From: an uncultured Rhodanobacter sp.
Lineage (GTDB): Bacteria > Pseudomonadota > Gammaproteobacteria > Xanthomonadales > Rhodanobacteraceae
Length of the DNA stretch: 8,216 bases
Direction: 5' to 3'
NCBI GenBank assembly: GCA_903827735.1
Contig: CAIKJM010000055.1
Span: 1 to 8,216, forward strand
Shown: positions 1 through 6,014 of the stretch, one piece after another
How the letters are laid out: each line of letters starts with the position of its first letter
How positions within the stretch are numbered: position 1 is the stretch's first letter
Notes under the pieces: model-generated
The model's input: only the letters and a program-made list of their open reading frames with translations
Told to the model about the DNA's origin: nothing
Databases searched by the model: none
Made by a program: the position numbers and the translations under genes

Positions 1-50
1 CAACCGCCGCATGACCGATTGAAAAGCCGCGCCGGTCGCCTCGCTACCGC

Positions 51-902
51 CTATGGCAATCCCTGCGGAACGACCCATTCGCCGTCGAAGACGAAGGTGG
101 CCGAGCCGCTCATCCACAGCGTCTGGCCGGGCCCAGCCCAGTCGATTTGCAGCACGCCGCCGGGCAGGCTCACCTGCACGCTATCGTCGACCTCGCCGCG
201 CTGACGCAGCACGGCCATGGCAGCGCAGGCGCCGGTGCCGCATGCCAGCGTCCATCCCGCGCCACGCTCGTGCACGCGCAGCTTCAGATGCCCACGATCG
301 AGACGTTGCACGAAGCCGGCGTTGACCCCATCAGAGAAGCGCGGGTTGGAAGAAAGCAGCGGACCGAGCCGCTCCAGTTCGGGACTGCGCAGATCGTCGA
401 CTTCGATCACCGCGTGCGGGTTGCCCATCGAGACAACGCCGATCTGCAGTGCGGCGCCGGCGATATCGATCGGGTAATGCGTGGCTGCGCGCGCCGCATC
501 GAAGCCGCTTTTTGCCGGTTCGAACACGGGTATGCCCATGTCGACGACCACTTCATTCGCGTCAATCAGACGCACGGCCACCGGACCGGAGGGGCTTTCG
601 ATACGCACCGTCTCGCCAATTGCCAGCGCACCTTCACGATGCAGCCAGGCAGCGACGCAGCGCACGCCGTTGCCGCACTGACCTGACGGCGAGCCGTCAG
701 CATTGGAGATGCCGTAATAGAACGCACAGCTGGGATCGCAAGCACGGCCAATACCTAGCAGCTGGTCGAAACCGACGCCGGTATGCCGATCCGCCATGGC
801 GCGGATCTGCGCGACGGTCATCGAAAACGGCGTGTCGCGGCAGTCGAGCACGACAAAATCGTTGCCGATGCCGTGCATCTTCGAAAAGCGCTGCTTCATC
901 AT
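51..902 (-). CDS. dapF: Diaminopimelate epimerase DapF
   Basis: Cytoplasmic, cofactor-independent epimerase converting LL- to meso-diaminopimelate, the precursor of lysine and peptidoglycan cross-links. The 283-residue protein has the usual family length (about 275-285). The N-terminus carries the MHGIGNDFVVLD signature (residues 9-20). The two catalytic cysteines of the family are visible: C76 in SGQCGNGVRC and C221 in LACGTGACAA. The substrate-binding ER pair lies in HERGAG (residues 211-216), and GNPHAV (160-165) is also typical. The loop reads GAGWT where many relatives have GAGET; I regard this as lineage variation. Two adjacent ATGs occur (902 and 899); either could start, and neither has a strong Shine-Dalgarno, which fits translational coupling to the lipoprotein gene ending 10 bp upstream. 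Function is inferred from motifs; confidence is high. Confidence 0.97.
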   Translation of the reverse strand: MMKQRFSKMHGIGNDFVVLDCRDTPFSMTVAQIRAMADRHTGVGFDQLLGIGRACDPSCAFYYGISNADGSPSGQCGNGVRCVAAWLHREGALAIGETVRIESPSGPVAVRLIDANEVVVDMGIPVFEPAKSGFDAARAATHYPIDIAGAALQIGVVSMGNPHAVIEVDDLRSPELERLGPLLSSNPRFSDGVNAGFVQRLDRGHLKLRVHERGAGWTLACGTGACAAMAVLRQRGEVDDSVQVSLPGGVLQIDWAGPGQTLWMSGSATFVFDGEWVVPQGLP

Positions 903-912
903 CGATTACGAC

Positions 913-1131
913 TCAGTACTGCGTGCTGTCCGGCCGCTGATTGTCGGGTATCGCGTTGTTGCCCGTGATCGCCGGCTGCTGCGGTTTTACCGTACTGGCT
1001 GCCGAGGCCGGCGCCGGCTTGGTGGCCGGCGGTAGATACAGCGGGCCTTTTTGGCCGCAGCCGGCGAGCGTGCCGGCAACGATGCAGAAAGAAACCAGTA
1101 AAAGCGAATTCAGTGAGATCAGTCGGCGCAT
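913..1131 (-). CDS. lptM: LptM (YifL)-type small lipoprotein
   Basis: A 72-residue lipoprotein. It has a basic start (MRR), a hydrophobic stretch at residues 8-22, and a lipobox LAGC with the lipidated cysteine at residue 25. Directly after this comes GQKGPLYLPP (26-35), the hallmark of the YifL/LptM family; the rest is a Pro/Ala/Gln-rich tail likely to be disordered. In E. coli, LptM binds the LptDE LPS translocon at the outer membrane and aids LptD disulfide maturation. The protein lacks an Asp after the lipid cysteine, so outer-membrane sorting is expected. The gene sits immediately upstream of dapF on the same strand, the same order as yifL-dapF in E. coli, supporting orthology. An AGGA Shine-Dalgarno precedes the ATG by about 10 nt. 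Naming rests on the short motif and synteny. Confidence 0.85.
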   Translation of the reverse strand: MRRLISLNSLLLVSFCIVAGTLAGCGQKGPLYLPPATKPAPASAASTVKPQQPAITGNNAIPDNQRPDSTQY

Positions 1132-1157
1132 GACAAGGGTTTCCTGAAGTGGCCTGC

Positions 1158-1163
1158 AGTATA
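1158..1163 (-). promoter_or_regulatory. -10 box for lptM-dapF
   Basis: On the minus strand this hexamer reads TATACT, five of six matches to the sigma-70 -10 consensus. It lies about 27 nt upstream of the lptM ATG, giving a short leader that contains the AGGA Shine-Dalgarno. No good TTGACA-like -35 is seen at 16-18 bp spacing, so the promoter may be activator-dependent or simply weak at -35. This is pattern matching only. Confidence 0.5.
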
Positions 1164-1187
1164 GCGAGGCGCGGTCGATTCACCCCA

Positions 1188-1204
1188 GCACGGCCTGTCC
1201 GTGC
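1188..1204. promoter_or_regulatory. Inverted repeat between divergent genes
   Basis: GCACGG and CCGTGC form a perfect 6-bp inverted repeat around a 5-nt centre (CCTGT). It lies just upstream of the plus-strand -10 candidate (1208-1213) and about 25 bp upstream of the minus-strand one (1158-1163). The position suits an operator acting on both divergent promoters, but short GC-rich palindromes are common in this base composition. Confidence 0.25.
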
Positions 1205-1207
1205 CGT

Positions 1208-1213
1208 TATGAT
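1208..1213 (+). promoter_or_regulatory. -10 box for the membrane-protein gene
   Basis: TATGAT, five of six matches to the sigma-70 -10 consensus, lies 44 bp upstream of the ATG at 1258. There is no convincing -35 hexamer at 16-18 bp. The predicted leader of about 38 nt includes a 6+1+6 palindrome (1234-1246, CGCCCG-T-CGGGCG) that abuts the GAGGA ribosome-binding site (1246-1250) and could partly hide it in RNA. Confidence 0.4.
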
Positions 1214-1257
1214 GCGCGCACCGAATCACGTTACGCCCGTCGGGCGAGGATCTCACG

Positions 1258-1947
1258 ATGGACTGGAGCACATTGCTGCGCATGCCGATGACCGTGCTGC
1301 TGGTCCTGGCCGCGGTTTTCCTGCTGATCACGCTGGTGCAGCTGATCTCGCTGCGCCAGCACCTTCATAGCGGCCGCAGGGCGTCGGCGGCGGGCCGTGC
1401 TCTGCTGTGCGTGGTGTTCTTCGTGCTGGCGCTGGTGCTCGGTGGCACCGGCTACGCGCTGCGCGGCTATCGGTTGCTCAGCGAAGAGACGCCGGTCGTC
1501 GACATTGAAGCCCATATTCTTTCGCCGCAGCGCTGGGCGCTGACACTGAGCTGGCCCGACGGCAGTACGCGCCAGGTCGAGCTGGACGGCGATGACTGGC
1601 GCGTGGAGGCCATCGTGCTGAAATGGAAGTTGCCTGCCCTGCTCTCAGGCGTACCGCCGCTCTACCGGCTTGATCGCCTGTCCGGTCGATATGACGATGC
1701 CGCCCAGGAAATGAGCGCGCCGCGGACGGTTATTAGTTTTGATCACGCCAACGGTTTCGACATACTGAACTTGCACAAGCAGTATCCGCAGTGGCTGCCC
1801 GAAGTCGACACCTTGTACGGCAGCGGTGCGTTTCTACCGCTGGTGGATCAGGGCCATTACACGGTGAGCCTGATGCGTACCGGCGCGCTCGTGGCCAGGC
1901 CGGACGAGGCCACGCAACAAAAGATCGGGCAGCCGTTTGGCGGGTGA
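1258..1947 (+). CDS. Conserved two-helix membrane protein, unknown function
   Basis: A 229-residue protein with two predicted membrane helices (about residues 11-31 and 46-66). The connecting loop is rich in Arg/His (33-47); by the positive-inside rule that loop is cytoplasmic and both ends face the periplasm. The C-terminal part (70-229) is a soluble domain with conserved-looking blocks: an early DGSTRQVELDGDDW, then LKWK (121-124) and YRLDRLSGRY (136-145). From memory, these blocks recur in a widespread proteobacterial family of unknown function. Such proteins sometimes carry an efflux-pump name, but two helices and no transporter motif do not support transport. The ATG at 1258 is chosen because GAGGA lies 7 nt upstream. 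It is transcribed divergently from lptM-dapF and seems to be a single-gene unit. Confidence 0.85.
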   Translation: MDWSTLLRMPMTVLLVLAAVFLLITLVQLISLRQHLHSGRRASAAGRALLCVVFFVLALVLGGTGYALRGYRLLSEETPVVDIEAHILSPQRWALTLSWPDGSTRQVELDGDDWRVEAIVLKWKLPALLSGVPPLYRLDRLSGRYDDAAQEMSAPRTVISFDHANGFDILNLHKQYPQWLPEVDTLYGSGAFLPLVDQGHYTVSLMRTGALVARPDEATQQKIGQPFGG

Positions 1948-2005
1948 TTTGCGCTGAGTTTCAAGCTTAGGCATATACAGCAAGCCCGGCAATCAACACG
2001 CCGAT

Positions 2006-2479
2006 TCAGCCCAGCCGCTTTTCGTAGCGCCAGCCGTCAGCGCCATCCTGGTAGTAGCCGGGCAGTGAGGCGATGCATCGGTAGCCCAGCCGCTCGTAGA
2101 GCTTGATGGCGATGGCGTTGTCGGTACGCACTTCGAGTCGCAGGGTGTGGCAGCGTCGCTGTTTCGCCGCCGCCTCGGTCGCTTCCACCAGTGCGGTACC
2201 TACGCCCTTGCCGCGCGACTCCGGTTGGCTGGCCAGCGAGTAAAGCCGCGCCACGCTGCTGCCCCTGCGAAAAAACACCACGGCGGTGCCGAGAAACCGG
2301 CGGTGGTTGGCGCTGGCGACCAGCACCAGCGCAGAATCGCTGTCGAGATGACGCCGATACTGCTCTCGCGTCATGCGGTCGCTGTCGAAAGTGCGATCTT
2401 CCAGCGTGACCAGATCGTCCAGATCGGAAGTTTCAGCACGGCGCACGCGTACGCTGGCGGTGGATGGCGTTGGACGCAT
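2006..2479 (-). CDS. GNAT family N-acetyltransferase
   Basis: A 157-residue acetyl-CoA-dependent acyltransferase fold. Motif A, the acetyl-CoA pyrophosphate loop, is clear: SRGKGVGTAL (residues 88-97) after the beta-4 strand ARLYSLAS. Motif B follows as LRLEVRTDNAIAIKLYERLGY (about 113-133), and the end GYYQDGADGWRYEKRLG resembles RimI-like and ATP-grasp-associated GNATs. LEDRTFDSDR near the N-terminus matches my memory of the GNAT half of GNAT/peptidase C39 fusions encoded beside RLAN-RimK-like ligases. Here the protein ends after the GNAT domain, with no C39 part. The start is uncertain: ATG 2479 leaves a minimal GNAT N-terminus, and an in-frame ATG at 2557 would add 26 residues; neither has a good Shine-Dalgarno. 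The substrate is unknown: a protein or peptide amine is plausible by family and context. Confidence 0.88.
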   Translation of the reverse strand: MRPTPSTASVRVRRAETSDLDDLVTLEDRTFDSDRMTREQYRRHLDSDSALVLVASANHRRFLGTAVVFFRRGSSVARLYSLASQPESRGKGVGTALVEATEAAAKQRRCHTLRLEVRTDNAIAIKLYERLGYRCIASLPGYYQDGADGWRYEKRLG

Positions 2480-2827
2480 GCTTGCAGAGTCCCGGTGCCG
2501 CACGTTCTGCAACGCGATCGGCGGCTGACGATCAGTGATGGAAATTCCGGATGCCATGGAGTCGAAGTCCCGCAGTAGTGAGTGACGCGGATGTGCTGAA
2601 GACGTGCAAAGAAATCGAATCGCCATTCGAACCGCGCGGACTCTAGCAGCCGCCGGCAATCGTCGCGTGTATTTTTCATTGCGGTGGACCTCGCAGCCGA
2701 TCGCGTTTAATCCCGCTTCAGCGCTTTGACTTGTGCCATGCCGCCCCTGTGCCAAACTGCGCGCCGTGCAAATCGCGCCCCGCCACTGCTGGGCAATCCG
2801 CTTCAACCGCATTGCCTGAGTGGTGTC
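2480..2827. other. Divergent intergenic region, GNAT / ATP-grasp
   Basis: About 350 bp between the two divergent starts. It holds no clear sigma-70 promoter. A TTGACT at 2726-2731 could be a -35 for the ATP-grasp gene but lacks a good -10. The heptamer TGTGCCA is repeated directly at 2732-2738 and 2748-2754 (16 bp apart). GGCAAT (2792-2797) and ATTGCC (2811-2816) form an inverted repeat with a 13-nt loop just before the ATP-grasp start. On the minus strand an ATG at 2679 is preceded at good spacing by GAGGT and opens a frame running to 2371. The region is slightly less G/C-biased than the flanking genes. Confidence 0.6.
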
Positions 2828-4312
2828 ATGACCCGTCTGGTCATCGTTGTCGAAAAAGCCTCCGACTGGGCTTCGTACTACCCTTCTGTCGACGTGATGA
2901 GCGCGATGGACTATCTGCGCGAGCCGATCAGCAACGACGACGAACGCACTCACGTCATTAACCTATGCCGCAGCTATAAGTATCTCGGTACGGGCTATTA
3001 CGTTTCGCTGCTGGCCGAAGCTCGCGGGCACAAGGTGATGCCGTCCGTGCGTACCGTGAATGACCTGCGCCGTCGCTCGCTGTACGGGGTGGACATCGAT
3101 GATCTCAACCAGAAACTCACGCACTTTCTCCCCGCCGGTGGCCGCGATACCACCGACCTTGGCATCCTTGTCTACTTCGGCGAGACCGCTTACCCCGCAC
3201 TGCAGGATCTCGCGCGGCAGGTGTTCGAAACGTTTCCCTGCCCGCTGATGCGCATTGAGTTCGAGCGCGATCGCGTGTGGCAGGTCAGCTCGATCAAGCC
3301 GGTCGGTCTGCATACGCTGGACGATGCGCAGGAGGATGCGTTCGCTGAGGAGCTCGACCGCTTCTCGCGCAAGCTGTGGCGCAAGCCGCGCGCGCGCAAG
3401 CTGTATCGCTACGACATTGCGATGCTGGTGGACCCGAAAGAGACGATGCCGCCGTCGAACAAGAAGGCGCTGAAGTCCTTCGTGGCGGCGGGCAAGCAGC
3501 TCGGTATCGAAGTCGACATGATCGGCAAGAACGACTATCAGCGTCTGGCTGAATACGACGGTCTGTTCATCCGTGAAACCACCGCCAGCGACAATCACAC
3601 CTATCGCTTCGCCCATCGTGCCGAGAAAGAAGGCATGGTGGTGATGGACGATCCGACGTCGATTCTCCGCTGCACCAATAAGATTTTTCTCAACGACCTG
3701 ATGGTGTCGCGCAAGCTCGCCGTGCCGCACACCGAAATTCTGTATCGCGACGATGCCAAGGGCATGAAAGAAGTGGTTGGCAAGCTGGGTTTTCCGCTGG
3801 TGCTGAAAATCCCCGATGGCTCGTTTTCGCGCGGCGTGGTGAAGGTGCAGAGCGAGCAGGCGCTGGAAAAAGCCGCCGGCGAACTATTCCAGCACAGTGC
3901 CCTGCTGTTGGCGCAGGAATACCTGTATACCGAGTTCGACTGGCGCATCGGCGTGCTGAACCATGAGCCGCTGTTCGCCTGTAAATACTACATGTCGCGC
4001 GGCCATTGGCAGATCTACAACCACGGCGCTAAGGGCACGGCCAAGAGCGGTCGCTTCGAAACCATCGCGGTGAGCGATGCCCCGGCCGACGTGGTCAAGC
4101 TCGCGCTGAAAGCCACCGCGCCGATTGGTGATGGCCTCTACGGCGTCGACCTGAAGCAGGTCGGCAACAAGCCGGTGGTGATTGAAGTCAACGACAACCC
4201 CTCGATCGACGCCGGTGTCGAGGATGACCATCTTGGCGACGCGCTGTATCTGCAGATCATGCAGGAGTTCCTGCGCCGGATGGAGCGTAAGCGCCAAGGC
4301 ATTGCCGGCTAG
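2828..4312 (+). CDS. RimK-like ATP-grasp ligase with RLAN N-terminal domain
   Basis: A 494-residue two-part protein. Residues 1 to about 170 match the RLAN (RimK-like ATP-grasp N-terminal) type: a VIVVEKASDW strand, then INLCRSYKYLGTGYYVSLLAE, then DLRRRSLYGVDIDDL. The rest is an ATP-grasp domain. LVLKIPDGSFSRGV (324-337) supplies the ATP-binding lysine K327 and the flexible loop; QEYL (363-366), DWRIG (371-375) and VIEVNDNPSIDAG (451-463) supply ribose- and Mg-binding residues E453, N455 and N457. RimK-type enzymes use ATP to join amino acids (often glutamate) to carboxyl groups of proteins or peptides, so a cytoplasmic amidoligase role is inferred; its substrate is unknown. ATG 2828 is preferred because homologue-like sequence begins exactly there; an in-frame extension to 2726 adds 34 residues of non-domain sequence. 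It is divergent from the GNAT gene and converges 19 bp from the next gene. Confidence 0.9.
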   Translation: MTRLVIVVEKASDWASYYPSVDVMSAMDYLREPISNDDERTHVINLCRSYKYLGTGYYVSLLAEARGHKVMPSVRTVNDLRRRSLYGVDIDDLNQKLTHFLPAGGRDTTDLGILVYFGETAYPALQDLARQVFETFPCPLMRIEFERDRVWQVSSIKPVGLHTLDDAQEDAFAEELDRFSRKLWRKPRARKLYRYDIAMLVDPKETMPPSNKKALKSFVAAGKQLGIEVDMIGKNDYQRLAEYDGLFIRETTASDNHTYRFAHRAEKEGMVVMDDPTSILRCTNKIFLNDLMVSRKLAVPHTEILYRDDAKGMKEVVGKLGFPLVLKIPDGSFSRGVVKVQSEQALEKAAGELFQHSALLLAQEYLYTEFDWRIGVLNHEPLFACKYYMSRGHWQIYNHGAKGTAKSGRFETIAVSDAPADVVKLALKATAPIGDGLYGVDLKQVGNKPVVIEVNDNPSIDAGVEDDHLGDALYLQIMQEFLRRMERKRQGIAG

Positions 4313-4331
4313 GGAGTCCGCCGGTCGGGCG

Positions 4332-4604
4332 TCAGTGCCACATGGCCGTGCGCAGCGAGCGTTGGCGTGGCTGCCGAAACGCAAGAAGCTGGCGGGGCAG
4401 CGACGGCTCTAGCGTCAGCAGCACGATCAGCGGCGCGCCGACCAGCCAGAATACCGATGTCCAGCCAAGCGTCTCGTTGTACACCGGCACCAGGGTGGTG
4501 ATCAACAAAAAGCTGCCGACCAGGAGCCACAGCGCGGCGGCTCTGAGCAGGCGCTGGCGGCTGGCGTTGTCGCGGTGAGTTTCGGAAAGCGGTTGTGGGC
4601 GCAT
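4332..4604 (-). CDS. Small two-helix membrane protein, unknown function
   Basis: A 90-residue protein with a charged N-terminus (residues 1-21, several Arg), two hydrophobic segments (about 22-40 and 48-66) separated by the turn PVYNETLGWTS, and a basic C-terminal tail (about 71-85). By the positive-inside rule both ends would be cytoplasmic with a short periplasmic turn. I do not recognise the family beyond a likely lineage-conserved inner-membrane protein. It is judged real because the hydrophobic pattern is clean and AGGGAG stands 7 nt before the ATG. It converges on the ATP-grasp gene with 19 bp between stops and diverges from aroE. No function can be given. Confidence 0.72.
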   Translation of the reverse strand: MRPQPLSETHRDNASRQRLLRAAALWLLVGSFLLITTLVPVYNETLGWTSVFWLVGAPLIVLLTLEPSLPRQLLAFRQPRQRSLRTAMWH

Positions 4605-4747
4605 CGGTAGACTCCCTGGGTTCGAATGCCCACAGCGTCGAGCATGCGCATCTCACGGACTGCGACCGAGCCGCGATGATTTGCAGACATCGGCGATCTT
4701 CAACGTTCCAAGGCCGGGCGCGCGATCGTCACGCAATGGATCGCTAG

Positions 4748-4753
4748 TAGAAT
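4748..4753 (+). promoter_or_regulatory. -10 box for aroE
   Basis: TAGAAT, five of six matches to the -10 consensus, lies 51 bp upstream of the aroE ATG. It falls in the loop of a short inverted repeat, CGCTA (4742-4746) and TAGCG (4754-4758), which could be an operator overlapping the promoter or chance. No TTGACA-like -35 is seen at normal spacing. Nothing else is recognised in the 199-bp gap 4605-4803. Confidence 0.4.
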
Positions 4754-4803
4754 TAGCGCGATGACGCCGAACCCGGCGATCCCAATGCGTTCCGGATACC
4801 CGC

Positions 4804-5634
4804 ATGCCTCCCCCGTCCTTCGCCGTCTTCGGCCATCCGATCAAGCACAGCGTGTCGCCGCCGATCCATCAGGCGTTCGCCGAGCAGTTCGGCATTGCGC
4901 TGGCGTATCGCGCCATCGACGCGGCGCCGCCCGATTTCGGCGCCGCCGTGCAGCGGTTCTTCGCCGACGGCGGTCGCGGCGCCAATGTCACCCTGCCGCA
5001 CAAGGCGGAGGCCTTCGCGCTGGCCGACGAGCACAGCCAGGCCGCCACGCGCGCCGGCACGGCCAATGTGCTGACGCGTCTACCGTCTGGCCGTCTGGCC
5101 GCCCATAACACCGATGGCGCCGGGATGGTGCGGGATATGACCGAACGGCACGGTATAGCGCTGCGGGGCAAGTCGGTGCTGATGCTTGGTGCCGGCGGCG
5201 CGGCTCGCGGCGTCGCCTGGAATCTGCTGGATGCGAGGGTAAAAACCCTCACCATCGTCAATCGTTCGCATGCATCCGCCGAGGCGCTGGCCAGCCTGAT
5301 CGGCGATCCTGAGCGCGTGCAGTCCCCCGACTGGCAGCAGCTGGGTGAACTCGGCCACTTCGACCTGATCGTGCACGCCACCTCGGCCGGCGTGCTGGGC
5401 GCGACCCTGCCGCTGCCCGCGTCCTTGGTGGGCGAAAATACGATCGGCTACGACCTCTCCTACGGTGCGGCGGCGGCCGGCTTTCTGGCCTGGGCCCGGC
5501 GCGCCGGCGCGTACCGGGCCGTCGATGGCCTGGGCATGCTGCTGGAAACCGCCGCCGATACGTTCGCCTTGTGGCACGGCCAGCGCCCGCAGACGGAGCC
5601 GGTCTATCAGTCGATGCGCCAGCAGACCGCGTGA
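4804..5634 (+). CDS. aroE: Shikimate dehydrogenase AroE
   Basis: A 276-residue NADPH-dependent reductase of 3-dehydroshikimate to shikimate, in the cytoplasmic chorismate pathway. The N-terminal substrate domain shows FGHPIKHSVSP (residues 9-19, with the paired serines S16 and S18), GANVTLPHK (59-67, catalytic lysine K67) and HNTDGAG (101-107, catalytic aspartate D104). The nucleotide domain has LGAGGAARG (128-136) and VNRS (152-155), where the arginine usually contacts the NADP 2'-phosphate. Length is normal. Three normally conserved places differ: ANV at 87-89 where NT usually follows, HATS (191-194) instead of NATS, and DGLGMLLETAAD, in which the usual substrate-contacting Gln is T249. So the family is certain, but exact substrate preference deserves a check. 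ATG 4804 fits the family N-terminus although its Shine-Dalgarno is weak. The stop overlaps the next gene. Confidence 0.93.
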   Translation: MPPPSFAVFGHPIKHSVSPPIHQAFAEQFGIALAYRAIDAAPPDFGAAVQRFFADGGRGANVTLPHKAEAFALADEHSQAATRAGTANVLTRLPSGRLAAHNTDGAGMVRDMTERHGIALRGKSVLMLGAGGAARGVAWNLLDARVKTLTIVNRSHASAEALASLIGDPERVQSPDWQQLGELGHFDLIVHATSAGVLGATLPLPASLVGENTIGYDLSYGAAAAGFLAWARRAGAYRAVDGLGMLLETAADTFALWHGQRPQTEPVYQSMRQQTA

Positions 5635-5897
5635 GCGGGTTGTCGTGCCGCCCAGGCTGCGGCGCCTGCTGCATCGCGCCGTCGATCAGCTCGCCGATTC
5701 CCGGCATGCCCAACGGCAAGCCTGCCGGCGTCCGCTGCGTGCAGCTCACCGCGCAAAACGGCTGCGCCATTTTCGGTGACCCACGTCGCCCGGCCGTTTG
5801 CGCCAGCCTGCAGCCGGAGCCGGGAATGTGCGGGAGCGATCGCGGGCAGGCGATGGCATGGCTGACGGCACTTGAGACTGCCACGGCTGTCGGCTGA
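5631..5897 (+). CDS. YkgJ-family cysteine cluster protein
   Basis: An 88-residue protein with eight cysteines (C6, C10, C13, C14, C36, C45, C57, C67). The CRPGCGACC block fits the CxxxCxxCC pattern of the YkgJ/UPF0153 zinc- or iron-chelating family, and CIAPSISSPIPGMPNGKP plus RPAVCASL are typical. The family is thought to bind metal or an iron-sulfur centre; its role is unknown. The start is taken as GTG 5631, giving a GTGA overlap with the aroE stop (5632-5634) and placing the first motif at the N-terminus as in relatives; an in-frame ATG at 5571 would overlap aroE by 64 nt and add unrelated sequence. The overlap points to translational coupling and co-expression with aroE. Confidence 0.88.
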   Translation: MSGLSCRPGCGACCIAPSISSPIPGMPNGKPAGVRCVQLTAQNGCAIFGDPRRPAVCASLQPEPGMCGSDRGQAMAWLTALETATAVG

Positions 5898-5911
5898 CTC
5901 GTGTTGTGAAG

Positions 5912-5948
5912 CGCGGCAGATATTTCGCCGCGTAATTTTCCGCGGCAG
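5912..5948 (+). repeat. Three-segment repeat forming alternative hairpins
   Basis: CGCGGC occurs at 5912-5917 and 5941-5946, with its exact reverse complement GCCGCG at 5927-5932 between them, so the middle segment can pair with either flank but not both. The outer copies extend to a direct repeat CGCGGCAG (5912-5919, 5941-5948), each followed within a few bases by TTTC. The downstream hairpin (6-bp GC stem, 8-nt loop) is followed by AGGCTTTTC, loosely terminator-like for the aroE/YkgJ transcript. It lies 66 bp before the PNGase start. If transcribed it could attenuate; otherwise it may be a protein-binding site. Confidence 0.45.
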
Positions 5949-5969
5949 GCTTTTCATCCCTCAGCCGTG

Positions 5970-5978
5970 TGCTACTTT
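5970..5978 (+). promoter_or_regulatory. Possible extended -10 for the PNGase gene
   Basis: TGCTACTTT gives a TGn extension directly before TACTTT, which keeps the most conserved TA and final T of the -10 hexamer. It lies 37 bp upstream of the ATG at 6015. No -35 is evident, which extended -10 promoters tolerate. This is a weak call. Confidence 0.25.
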
Positions 5979-6014
5979 TCCCGGACAGGGGCACCATCTC
6001 GTGGGGAGTCACGC

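Noticed and set aside
1..12. A minus-strand ATG at 12 that could begin the gene after dapF
   Set aside because: Only four codons lie in the window and no Shine-Dalgarno precedes them. A gene after dapF is likely in this lineage but cannot be supported here.
147..686. A 179-codon plus-strand open frame opposite dapF
   Set aside because: It is an antisense shadow of a certain gene with typical Ala/Arg/His composition.
1948..2005. A terminator between the convergent genes
   Set aside because: No stem with a T-run is visible in this 58-bp gap on either strand.
2732..2760. A sigma-54-like promoter on the minus strand (TGGCAC)
   Set aside because: The GC element at the required distance (TTGC) is missing.
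2480..2953. N-terminal extension of the GNAT frame to 315 codons
   Set aside because: The extension runs into the start of the divergent ATP-grasp gene and carries no domain-like sequence; the GNAT fold is complete from residue 1 of the 2479 start.
2963..3730. A 255-codon open frame on the minus strand
   Set aside because: It is antisense to the ATP-grasp ligase, is rich in His/Arg/Val, and has no motifs or ribosome-binding site; it is a shadow frame.
4305..4324. CCGGC/GCCGG inverted repeat at the end of the ATP-grasp gene
   Set aside because: The stem is 5 bp with a 10-nt loop and no T-run, and it spans the stop codon; it is too weak for a terminator in GC-rich DNA.
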